From positions 92,261 through 156,260 of the forward strand of contig NZ_JAQGJT010000041.1 of the NCBI RefSeq assembly GCF_028290495.1: DNA of 64,000 nucleotides. The letters run 5' to 3'. Origin of the DNA: Tardiphaga sp. GTDB taxonomy: Bacteria; Pseudomonadota; Alphaproteobacteria; Rhizobiales; Xanthobacteraceae. The translations under genes were made by a program, and so were the position numbers. This document shows, piece after piece, positions 55,304 to 63,435 of the stretch. Numbering within the stretch: position 1 is the stretch's first letter; every line of letters starts with the position of its first letter. The notes beneath the pieces are model-generated. The model did no database searches, was not told the DNA's origin, and worked only from the letters and a program-made list of their open reading frames with translations.

Positions 55304-55357
55304 CTTGACAAAGCGGCCTGTCCGCCCAGTTTTTCGTTCCTTGGATGGACCACAACA

Positions 55358-55373
55358 ATTAGCATCGACTTAG
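55358..55373 (-). promoter_or_regulatory. CTAAG direct repeat, 11-bp period (box 3)
   Basis: Minus strand CTAAGTCGATGCTAAT; second half has one mismatch. 55 bp upstream of the DedA start. The following 55374-55560 contains no gene I can support. Confidence 0.5.
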
Positions 55374-55560
55374 GGATCGGACGTCGGCACCTCGATTAGG
55401 CCGCGGACCAATAATTGGAAACCACCAAGATTGTTGGAAAGGGTCATGGGCCAAATGCCCACAGTCCGTCCGGTTGCGCCAATTTTCCAGTCTACCTGCG
55501 ACTACGAACCATGCCTCGGAAACTGACAGCTATTAAGCAGTTGGTCAGCCCCGGCCGAAG

Positions 55561-56144
55561 TCAGGCGACGCTCGAGTCGGTTCTAAAGGTGGTCGGCGGT
55601 AAATCACGTAATGCGTCAAAAGCGCGAGTCAGATGCTGATCCAGGCCGGGCCCTGTATCACGAAACCAGGCTTTCGCAGCATAGCCTCGGGCGGCCATCC
55701 CAAGCTGAGCCGCAAGAGTCGTTATACCGTCGTCAAAGCCGGCGGCCCAGCGCAGCAGACAGAGCGACAATCAAGTGTGCTGTCTTGTCAGCACGCGCTC
55801 CTGCAATGCAGGAGTGCGGACGATGATCGCCTGCCGCGGCTCGGTGAAGGGACGATTCTGTTCCAGCATCGGCTGGATAGCGCGGAACGCGCAGATCAAG
55901 ACATCCATCGGGGCCAGCCCTTGAGGCGCCCGGGCAACCGCCTCGGTCAAGGCGTCGCGAAACACCTCCTCTCCGTAGAAAAGCGCCTCGCGCTTGTCAG
56001 TGAAGTGCTGGAAGAATGTCCGCTCCGTAACGCCAGCTCTGGCGGCGATTTCCGCCGTTGTGGTCGCTCGTAGCCGCGCTCTTGAAACAGCTCTAGTGTC
56101 GCCTGTTGCAGGCGCCGGCGCGCGTCTTCCCCATTACGTGGCAT
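55561..56144 (-). pseudogene. TetR-family regulator gene with frameshift and in-frame stop
   Basis: A clear TetR gene in pieces. N-terminus RRRLQQATLELFQERGYE, then a one-base deletion at about codon 26 shifts to TTTAEIAARAGVTERTFFQH (the helix-turn-helix), then EVFRDALTEAVARAPQGL and AIIVRTPALQERVL, then TGA at 55771-55773, after which the same frame goes on with AAQLGMAARGYAAKAWF and LTRAFDALRDL. Two lesions, so probably dead. It is divergent from an oxidoreductase fragment, the usual TetR-target layout. Confidence 0.8.
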
Positions 56145-56180
56145 GGATCATCCATATACGTATTGTCAGTCGCTGTCGCT

Positions 56181-56450
56181 ATGCGCCTCGATGAGATTCC
56201 CGCGCCACACCGTGGCGCCGAGCAGATTCTTGTGCGGGTGCACGCGTGCGGGCTCACCGTTGTCTCGGCCGATCACGTCGCGGGCAAATTCCTCGTCGTT
56301 ATCGACGCGCAAGGCCTCTCGTTTCAGTTCGGCCTAACTGCCGGACAGGCGCGTGACGGGCAGATCGACGACACATTGCTCGATCCTCTTGGCCCCTCGA
56401 AACATCGCGCTGGCGCACAACGCCTATGATGCCGATCGCATACGGAGTTT
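56181..56450 (+). pseudogene. Quinone-oxidoreductase start fused to an IS5-family transposase remnant
   Basis: From ATG 56181 the first 26 residues (RLDEIPAPHRGAEQILVRVH) are the N-terminus of a zinc-type alcohol dehydrogenase or quinone oxidoreductase, the usual neighbour of such TetR genes. From about 56260 the frame turns into VAGKFLVVIDAQGL and LTAGQARDGQIDDTLLD, a piece of an IS5-family transposase, and after another frameshift AHNAYDADRIRSL. The oxidoreductase was cut by the insertion and both parts have decayed. Confidence 0.55.
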
Positions 56451-56549
56451 ATCTCCGCTTGTTGTATCGCCCGCTATGGTTTGGAGCTTCACCCCAACCG
56501 GGTCAGGAAGCTTGGTGCCATCCACAATCGGGAAATGATATCTCGGCAT
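56424..56549 (-). pseudogene. DUF6894-like small protein, 3-prime truncated
   Basis: 41 codons from ATG 56549 with GGAGGAAG just before it. The start PRYHFPIVDGTKLPDPVGV resembles the common rhizobial family that begins MPRYFF...DG. After about residue 20 the frame enters the IS5 remnant on the opposite strand and ends. Likely cut by the same insertion. Confidence 0.45.
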
Positions 56550-56667
56550 GTCTTCCTCCGGCATTCAAATACACGGTCGTTCGATGAGGTCTGGCGTGCA
56601 GAATTCGTGGGCTTGTTTACAAGCTAAGATCGGCGCCGATATGTCCGTCACTTAGGGGACGACAATC

Positions 56668-56862
56668 ATGGGTTATCGAGTAAGCGCGGTCATGACTAGA
56701 GGATCGGTTGTTGCGGTCATCACGGCCACGCCGCAAACGGCCTTCGCGAAGGCGAGGGAGTATCAGGAGGACGGCTACGAAGAGGTTGCTGTCAAGGACC
56801 TCGATGACAAGACAGTCGAGATTGATGAGCTAAAGGCGCTTACAGAAGGAAGCATTCCATAG
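56668..56862 (+). CDS. 64-residue hypothetical protein
   Basis: Starts at ATG 56668 after a GGGGACGA stretch. Reads YRVSAVMTRGSVVAVITATP, then a charged helical part with EYQEDGYEEVAVKDLDDKTV. No signal peptide or known family; soluble. A single CTAAG and a CTTAG lie upstream (56624, 56652), but not as an 11-bp direct repeat. Confidence 0.5.
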   Translation: MGYRVSAVMTRGSVVAVITATPQTAFAKAREYQEDGYEEVAVKDLDDKTVEIDELKALTEGSIP

Positions 56863-56921
56863 TTTCTCCGTGACAACCGTATCGTCTCGCTGAGCCATTC
56901 GGCATTGCGCGTCCGTAATCC

Positions 56922-56937
56922 CTAAGTCGCAGCTAAG
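56922..56937 (+). promoter_or_regulatory. CTAAG direct repeat, 11-bp period (box 4)
   Basis: CTAAGTCGCAGCTAAG on the plus strand, 46 bp upstream of the first gene of the RND operon. Same spacing as boxes 1-3. Confidence 0.6.
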
Positions 56938-56983
56938 GCTGGCGTTCTATGCATTTTTGCGTCGCAACATCACTTGGCGCTAA

Positions 56984-58387
56984 ATGTCATTCAGTCAAAT
57001 TCTTAGTTGCTTTGCGTATCGGTTGCGTTGGATCGCCGTCACTCCTGTGATCGTCGCGGTCGCCGCTTGTTCGCAGGTCCCGATCTACGAACGCCCCGAC
57101 GTACCCACTTTGCCCGTCTGGTCGACAAGGCCGTCGGCAGCTCGGGTTGAGGTTGATGGGTCTTGGTGGCGTGAATTCCGGTGCGCAGAGCTTTCATCAC
57201 TGGAGATCGCCGCACTCGGCGAGAACTTCGACCTGGAATCGGCGATCGCGCGGATCCAGCAAGCGCGGAGCGCGGCGACGATCGCTTTGGCGCCTCTGCT
57301 TCCCTCTATCGACCTCAACGGCACGCTCGACCGGAGCACCGGGTTCTCCACCAAGAGCACGCAGGACGTGCTTGCGATCGCGAGCTACGAAGTCGATTTC
57401 TGGGGCAAAAATCGCGCGAGGGCCGACGCGGCCGGGAGCCTCGTCGACGCAGCGGCTTCCGATGCCGACACGGTGGCGATCACGCTCGCCGCCACCGTGG
57501 CAAACACCTACTTCCAGATCCTGTCGCTCAGGGAACGCATCGATCAGGCGAGCCGGATCGCCCAAGACGCCAGACGAATACTGTCGCTGGTCGAATTGCA
57601 GAAGAGCGGCGGCACGGCCGCCGAGCTACTGGTACAGCAGCAACGCAACGCCGCCGCAACCTTCGCTGCGGCAGTGCCCGTACTTCAGCTTCAACTCGAC
57701 GAAAGCGAGCATCTGCTCGCGGTTCTTGTCGGCGCCCCGCCGGGAAGCCTGCGTGTCAGCGCCCGCGGCCTCGGCAAGATCGTGCCTCCGAGCCCCCGCA
57801 GCGGCTTGCCGTCGTCGCTGCTGGAGCGTCGTCCCGACATCCGCGCGGCGGAAGCGCGCCTGATCGCCGCAAATTTCAACATCGGAGCGGCGCGAGCGGC
57901 GTTTCTCCCGAGCCTGACCTTGAACGGAAGCGATGGTCTCTCAGCCTTATCCCTGAGCAAGACGTCGCCGACGACGCTGATCACCGACGCCGCCGCCGGT
58001 CTCGTTCAACCGATATTCGATGGAGGCCGACTGCAGGGTCAGCTTGCCTTCGATCAAGCACGGGCGGCTGAACTCGCGGCGACGTACCGACAGGTCGCAC
58101 TGAATTCGTTCCAGGACGTCGAGGACTCGTTGTCCGCGCAGCGCAGGATCAAGACGCTCGCAGCCTCAAATCTGGAAGCGGTCACTTCCGCGCGACGCGC
58201 CCAGGCGCTCGCGGAGGAGCAATACAAGCTCGGCGGCTCGGACTACCTGACCGTCCTCAACACCCAACGCACCCTGTTTCAGGCCGAAGACAGCTATCTG
58301 CAGGTCCGCCTGCAGCGCCTGCAGGCGGCCGTCAGCCTGTTCAGGTCGCTGGGCGGCGGCTTCGCCGACGCACCCGGCGCCATCTAG
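56984..58387 (+). CDS. RND efflux outer membrane lipoprotein, NodT/OprM type
   Basis: 467 residues. A signal peptide with lipobox VAAC (acylated Cys near residue 29) is followed by SWWREFRCAELSSLEIAAL. Two outer membrane efflux repeats follow; landmarks are YEVDFWGKNRARADAAGSL, RRPDIRAAEARLIAANFNIG and QPIFDGGRLQGQLAFDQARA. Forms the trimeric exit duct. First gene of a three-gene pump operon, with a CTAAG box 46 bp before it. Confidence 0.92.
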   Translation: MSFSQILSCFAYRLRWIAVTPVIVAVAACSQVPIYERPDVPTLPVWSTRPSAARVEVDGSWWREFRCAELSSLEIAALGENFDLESAIARIQQARSAATIALAPLLPSIDLNGTLDRSTGFSTKSTQDVLAIASYEVDFWGKNRARADAAGSLVDAAASDADTVAITLAATVANTYFQILSLRERIDQASRIAQDARRILSLVELQKSGGTAAELLVQQQRNAAATFAAAVPVLQLQLDESEHLLAVLVGAPPGSLRVSARGLGKIVPPSPRSGLPSSLLERRPDIRAAEARLIAANFNIGAARAAFLPSLTLNGSDGLSALSLSKTSPTTLITDAAAGLVQPIFDGGRLQGQLAFDQARAAELAATYRQVALNSFQDVEDSLSAQRRIKTLAASNLEAVTSARRAQALAEEQYKLGGSDYLTVLNTQRTLFQAEDSYLQVRLQRLQAAVSLFRSLGGGFADAPGAI

Positions 58388-58401
58388 TCTCGCATGAAGG
58401 A

Positions 58402-59616
58402 ATGAACGTGAGCATTTCGAACAATCTGAATGATTCAGGCTTGCCGCTGCAGCGTCCTCCGCAAACTAGACGCTGGCGGTTCGTCGCCATCCTCTGCGTG
58501 CTCGGAGCGTCGGGAGCGGGTATCTATCTGCACGGAAAGACGTCGAAGCCTGCCGCATCGCCAGCAGCGTCGGCCGCGGTCCCCGTCACCGCCGTGCACG
58601 CGAGCGTGCGCGACCTGCCGATCGAACGCTCTGGTCTCGGAACCGTGCTCCCCCTCAACCAGGTCGACGTGAAAGTACGCGTGGATGGTCAGTTGCAGCG
58701 CATCGCCTTCGTCGAGGGGCAGGACGTCCAGGCCGGCGACCTGCTCGCCGAGATCGATTCCCGTCCCTACAAGGCGCAACTCGACGGCGCCGATGCAACC
58801 TTGCAGAAGGACATGGCGCAACTCGCCAGCGACCGCGTCGAAGACGCCCGCGCCGCCAAGCTGACCGTCTCCGGTGCGGGCACCGGACAGACCGCCGACA
58901 AGGCCAAGGCGCAGGTCGCCATCATGCAGGCCACCGTGGCGGGCGATCAGGCCGCCGTCGATACCGCGAAGATCAATCTAGGCTATACGCGCATCGTCGC
59001 CCCTATTGCGGGACGGGTCGGTCTCAAGCAGATCAATGAAGGCGCCATCATCCACGCCAACGACACCTCCGGGCTGGTGACGATCACCCAGATCCATCCG
59101 ATCTCGGTCCAATTTTCGCTGCCGCAGGACGAGCTTCCGGACCTCCTTGCCGGTCAGTCGCAAGCGCCGCTGCCTGTGACGGTCCATACCCGCGACGGAT
59201 CGCAACTGCTGGCGACCGGTCGGCTGACCGTGATCGACAGCCAGGTCGATACGTTGACCGGCATGATCAGACTCAAGGCGGAGTTCGAGAACAAGGACAA
59301 CCGGCTGTGGCCGGGCGAACTGGTGACGGCGCGCGTAATCGCCAGGACCGATCGGAACGCCACCGTCGTGCCATCGGCCGCCATCCAGAACGGGCAGAAC
59401 GGCCCTTATGTCTTCGTGATCGGCCCCAGCAACACCGTTGCGCTGGCGAAGATCAAGACTGGCCCCACTGTCGGGGATGTCACCGCGCTGCTGTCCGGCC
59501 TCAAACCCAACGAGAACGTCGTACTCTCCGGCCAATCGCGTCTGGTGCAGGACAGGTTGGTGTCTGTCACCCAGTCCGACAGCAAGACGGCGTCGGCTGC
59601 CGCAAGGACGGAGTGA
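58402..59616 (+). CDS. RND periplasmic adaptor (MdtA-like membrane fusion protein)
   Basis: 404 residues. N-terminal helix RRWRFVAILCVLGASGAGIYL as signal anchor; lipoyl parts VDVKVRVDGQLQRIAFVEGQD and NLGYTRIVAPIAGRVGLKQI; beta-barrel region LLATGRLTVIDSQVDTLTGMI and RLKAEFENKDNRLWPGEL. Starts 14 bp after the duct gene, with the ATG close to a GAAGGA; a GTG two codons on is an alternative. Its stop overlaps the pump start (TGATG), so translation is coupled. Confidence 0.92.
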   Translation: MNVSISNNLNDSGLPLQRPPQTRRWRFVAILCVLGASGAGIYLHGKTSKPAASPAASAAVPVTAVHASVRDLPIERSGLGTVLPLNQVDVKVRVDGQLQRIAFVEGQDVQAGDLLAEIDSRPYKAQLDGADATLQKDMAQLASDRVEDARAAKLTVSGAGTGQTADKAKAQVAIMQATVAGDQAAVDTAKINLGYTRIVAPIAGRVGLKQINEGAIIHANDTSGLVTITQIHPISVQFSLPQDELPDLLAGQSQAPLPVTVHTRDGSQLLATGRLTVIDSQVDTLTGMIRLKAEFENKDNRLWPGELVTARVIARTDRNATVVPSAAIQNGQNGPYVFVIGPSNTVALAKIKTGPTVGDVTALLSGLKPNENVVLSGQSRLVQDRLVSVTQSDSKTASAAARTE

Positions 59617-62600
59617 TGGGAATCTCGGAACTGTTCATCCGCCGACCTGTCGGAACGTGTCTGCTCGCGCTCGGCCTCGTGCTGCTGGGGACGGTCGCCT
59701 ATTTCATGCTGCCGGTGGCGCCGTTGCCGCAGGTCGATTTTCCGACCATCCAGGTCTCGGCCCAATTGCCCGGCGCCAGCGCCGAGACGATGGCGACCGC
59801 CGTGGCGACTCCGCTAGAAAACTCGCTGGCCACCAACGTGTCCGGTATCGCCCAGATGACCTCCACAAGCTCGTCCGGACGCTCATCCATCGTCCTGGTG
59901 TTCGACCTCACCCGCGACATCAACGCCGCATCCCAGGACGTCCAGGCGGCGATCTCCGCGGCGGCAGGCACGCTGCCCAAGAACCTGCCGAACCCGCCGA
60001 CCTTCCACAAGGTCAATCCTGCCGAATTCACCCTGTTGACCCTGTCGCTCAGTTCCGACGTCCTGCCCACCACCGAACTCGACCATTATGCCGAAGACGT
60101 CATCGCGCAGCAGGTGTCGCAGATGTCGGGCGTGGGCCTGGTCGACTTCCACGGTCCGCAGCGGCCCTCGGTCCGCATCAGGCTCGATCCGGACAAGGTT
60201 GCTGCGCGCGGCCTCACATTGGAAGACGTCCGTAGCACCATCGGCCAGCAGACCGTCAACGCGCCCAAAGGTACGCTGAGCAATGCGGACCGGACAGTCG
60301 TACTGGACGCGACCGATCAGTTGATCGACGCGCCGTCCTATCGCGGCATGGTGATCGCCTATCGCAACGGCGCCCCCGTCCTATTGAGCGATCTCGGCAC
60401 GGTCGTCACCGCGCCTGAGGACATCCATCAGGCCGCTTGGTTGCAGGGCACGCGCGCGGTGATGATCGACATCCACAAGCAGGCGGGTTTCAACGTCCTG
60501 AGCACCATCCAGTCGATCAAGGACCGGCTGCCGGCGCTGTCGGCCGGGCTGCCCGCAGCGGTCACGCTGTCCGTCGTCGGTGACCGTACACAGATCATCC
60601 AGGCGTCGGTCGACGACGTCCAGTTCACGATGCTGATCACCATCGCCCTCGTCGTTGCGGTGATCTTCGTGTTCCTGCGCAACGTCTGGGCGACGATCAT
60701 CCCGAGCATCACGATCCCGCTATCGCTGCTCGGTACGTTCTGCGTCATGTACCTTCTGGGTTACAGCCTCGACAACCTCTCGCTGATGGGCCTGGTCATC
60801 GCCGTGGGATTCGTCGTCGACGACGCGATCGTGGTGATCGAAAACGTCATCCGCCATCTCGAAATGGGGAAGACGAAGGTCCAGGCGGCCATCGAAGGTT
60901 CGCGCGAGGTCAGCTTCACGATCATCTCGATGACGGTATCGCTGATCGCCGTCTTCATTCCTATCCTGCTGATGGGCGGCATCGTCGGGCGGCTATTCCG
61001 GGAATTCGCGGTGACGGTGAGTGTCGCCATTCTGATGTCCGGGCTGATCTCGCTCACCGTCACGCCGATGATGTGCGCCTGGTTGATCGACGACAGCCAC
61101 GACAAGCCCCGCGGCCGGCTGTTCCGCTGGTCCGAGCGGACGTTCGATGCCGTGACGGATGGATACACCCGCTACCTCGACCTGGTGCTGCGGCATCAAA
61201 TCCTGACGCTGCTGGTGACGGTCGGTACCCTTGGGATAACGCTGTGGCTGTACACGGTCACGCCGAAGGGCTTCCTGCCGCAGCAGGATAACGGGTTCAT
61301 CCAGGGCCAGGCACAGGCCGCGACCGACATCTCCTTCGACCTGATGTCGGCCAAGATGCAGGAACTCGGGCATATCGCGTCCGCCGACCCCGACGTCTTC
61401 AATGCCGTGTACTGGATCAATCCCAGTCCCTCGGCCAGCATCGGGCAGATCCAGATCAACCTGAAGCCTTTCTCGGACCGGAAATCCACGGCGTTCCAGA
61501 TCATGTCGCGCATCAAGGCGGCCACAGCGAACATCGAGGGCCTGACCTTGGCGATGCAGATCCGCCAGGACATCCAGATCGGCGGCCGGGCCTCGGCGGC
61601 GCAGTACCAGTACACGCTGCAGAGCGGTGATCTGGCCGAGCTCGACAAATGGTCGAGTGCCCTGTCCAAGGCGATGTCCGCCATCCCCGGCATACGGGAT
61701 GTGACCTCCGACAAGCAACCTGCCGCCACCAGCGCGACGCTCGTCATCGACCGGCCCACCGCGGCCCGCCTCGGCGTCAGCGTGCAGTCCATCGACGATA
61801 TCCTCTATGACGCCTTCGGACAGCGACAGGTCGCGACCCTGTTCACGCAAGTCAGCCAGTATCACGTCGTCCAGGAATTGGATCCTCGCTTCCAACTCGA
61901 CAGCGAGGCGCTGGCGCATCTCTATGTGCGCTCGACGACGACGCAGAAGCTCATCCCGCTCAGCATCCTCGCCGCCGTCAAGACCGGCGTGCTTCCGGTG
62001 ACTATTAACCATCAAAGCGCGTTGCCGGCGACGACGCTGTCGTTTAACCTGGCGCCCGGCGTGTCATTGAGCGATGCGATTACAGCAATCCGCGGCGCCG
62101 AGGCCCAAATCGGCATGCCTGTCAGCATGACAGGCACGTTCCAGGGTACGGCGCAGGCGTTTCAGGATTCGCTGAAGAGCCAGCCATGGCTGATCCTGGC
62201 GGCCGTCATTGCGGTCTACATCGTGCTCGGCGTCCTCTATGAGAGTGCCATCCATCCGCTGACGATCATATCCACGCTGCCGTCGGCCGGGCTCGGTGCG
62301 CTGCTGGCGCTGCATCTGTTCGGGCAAGATCTCTCGATCATGGGGATGATCGGCATCATCCTGTTGATCGGAATCGTCAAGAAGAACGCCATCATGATGA
62401 TCGACTTCGCCCTCACGGCCGAGCGCAGCGAGTCGCTCTCGCCCGCCGAGGCCATCCACCGCGGCGCGGTGCTGCGCTTCCGCCCCATCATGATGACGAC
62501 CATGGCCGCGCTCCTCGGCGCGCTGCCGCTGGCGCTCGGCACCGGCGCGGGCGCCGAGCTGCGCGTGCCGCTCGGGGTGGCCATCGTGGGTGGCCTCATG

Positions 62601-62720
62601 GTGTCGCAGCTCCTCACGCTGTACGCGACACCCGTCGTCTATCTGTATCTCGATCGTGCTCGCCTGGCGCTCGCTCGCCGGCGCGCTCATGCAGGAGGTT
62701 CGTCGTGGGCTTCAAGTTGA
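59616..62720 (+). CDS. RND inner-membrane pump, MdtB/MdtC type (chimeric 3-prime end)
   Basis: 1034 residues, proton-driven drug/solute pump. Start GISELFIRRPVGTCLLALGL; porter region LPQVDFPTIQVSAQLPGAS; helix 4 GLVIAVGFVVDDAIVVIENV with the Asp pair of the proton relay; KKNAIMMIDFALTAERSES near residue 925. The overall match to the MdtB/MuxB branch is strong. From about 62,400 on, codon choice and composition change to very GC3-rich while the protein stays in frame and conserved, so the last 105 codons probably derive from another genome; the C-terminal tail (ARRRAHAGGSSWASS) is unlike alphaproteobacterial relatives. Confidence 0.88.
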   Translation: MGISELFIRRPVGTCLLALGLVLLGTVAYFMLPVAPLPQVDFPTIQVSAQLPGASAETMATAVATPLENSLATNVSGIAQMTSTSSSGRSSIVLVFDLTRDINAASQDVQAAISAAAGTLPKNLPNPPTFHKVNPAEFTLLTLSLSSDVLPTTELDHYAEDVIAQQVSQMSGVGLVDFHGPQRPSVRIRLDPDKVAARGLTLEDVRSTIGQQTVNAPKGTLSNADRTVVLDATDQLIDAPSYRGMVIAYRNGAPVLLSDLGTVVTAPEDIHQAAWLQGTRAVMIDIHKQAGFNVLSTIQSIKDRLPALSAGLPAAVTLSVVGDRTQIIQASVDDVQFTMLITIALVVAVIFVFLRNVWATIIPSITIPLSLLGTFCVMYLLGYSLDNLSLMGLVIAVGFVVDDAIVVIENVIRHLEMGKTKVQAAIEGSREVSFTIISMTVSLIAVFIPILLMGGIVGRLFREFAVTVSVAILMSGLISLTVTPMMCAWLIDDSHDKPRGRLFRWSERTFDAVTDGYTRYLDLVLRHQILTLLVTVGTLGITLWLYTVTPKGFLPQQDNGFIQGQAQAATDISFDLMSAKMQELGHIASADPDVFNAVYWINPSPSASIGQIQINLKPFSDRKSTAFQIMSRIKAATANIEGLTLAMQIRQDIQIGGRASAAQYQYTLQSGDLAELDKWSSALSKAMSAIPGIRDVTSDKQPAATSATLVIDRPTAARLGVSVQSIDDILYDAFGQRQVATLFTQVSQYHVVQELDPRFQLDSEALAHLYVRSTTTQKLIPLSILAAVKTGVLPVTINHQSALPATTLSFNLAPGVSLSDAITAIRGAEAQIGMPVSMTGTFQGTAQAFQDSLKSQPWLILAAVIAVYIVLGVLYESAIHPLTIISTLPSAGLGALLALHLFGQDLSIMGMIGIILLIGIVKKNAIMMIDFALTAERSESLSPAEAIHRGAVLRFRPIMMTTMAALLGALPLALGTGAGAELRVPLGVAIVGGLMVSQLLTLYATPVVYLYLDRARLALARRRAHAGGSSWASS
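62380..62440. other. Composition break, probable chimeric junction
   Basis: Left of this point Leu, Ile and Gly codons are mixed (CTG, TTG, GGA); right of it nearly all codons end in G or C with frequent CTC and CGC. The break coincides with the codons for KKNAIMMIDFA, among the best conserved stretches of RND pumps at DNA level. Confidence 0.65.
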
Positions 62721-63172
62721 ACAGCAGTTCTTTCGATTCCCCCCTTCGCGGGCAGCTCGTGGTGCTGCTGCATCGCGACTACCGCTCGCGCCATCGCCTT
62801 TCCCTGGAGCTGGCACGGCTCGGCTACTCGGTGCTGCCGCTCGAGAGCGACGCGGTGCTGCGCCACTACCTGGACGGCGCGGCCGCCTACAATCCTCGCG
62901 TGGCCTACCCGGACGCGCTCATCGCCGACGAGCTCACGCTCGGCCTGGTCGGTCTGCGCCGGCTCGCCGCGCTGCGCGATACCGAGTGTCGGCTGCCCAT
63001 CCTGCTCCTCAGTGACTTCCCCTTGAACACGGTCACCGACGAGGAGATCTGCGCCGCCCTGCACGTGGTCGCGGTGCTGCACCGTCCGTACACGCGCGAC
63101 CAGCTCGCCGCGGCGATGGCCCGGGTGTTGCCGCTCGCGTACACCGACGAGGCGAAGCGCCGCTGCTCCTGA
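62705..63172 (+). CDS. Receiver-like (REC) domain protein, high-GC source
   Basis: 155 residues, GTG start overlapping the pump gene by 16 bases. It has the beta-alpha layout of a receiver domain: GQLVVLLHRDYRSRHRLSLELARLGYSVL, PDALIADELTLGLVGLRRL (phosphoacceptor-like Asp in IADE), LPILLLSDFP and VVAVLHRPYT, where the usual conserved Lys seems replaced by Arg. Probably a degenerate response regulator. Codon use is myxobacteria-like, unlike everything left of 62,400. Confidence 0.55.
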   Translation: MGFKLNSSSFDSPLRGQLVVLLHRDYRSRHRLSLELARLGYSVLPLESDAVLRHYLDGAAAYNPRVAYPDALIADELTLGLVGLRRLAALRDTECRLPILLLSDFPLNTVTDEEICAALHVVAVLHRPYTRDQLAAAMARVLPLAYTDEAKRRCS

Positions 63173-63435
63173 GCGTCGCCGGCGGCAGGCGTGAGCTTCG
63201 TGAGGCTCTCGTCGAAATGTCACATCGAAATCGCGCGCGAACGTACACCTGCCGCTCCCGGATCGCAGTAATGACACTCGCGGTCGAGACCGCGGACAGG
63301 TGCCATTCGGTCAGACACGGGGACGCGCTCGGCACCCACGGGGCTCGTGAGGCCCGACGGTGCTTGCTGCTTCCCGGACCACGAGACGCTCGTCGAGCGC
63401 GACGTCCACGGCCAGCCATGAAAGCGAGAGTGACG

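Noticed and set aside
56620..56660. CTAAG at 56624 and CTTAG at 56652 as a fifth regulatory box
   Set aside because: They are inverted and not at 11-bp spacing, unlike the four boxes.
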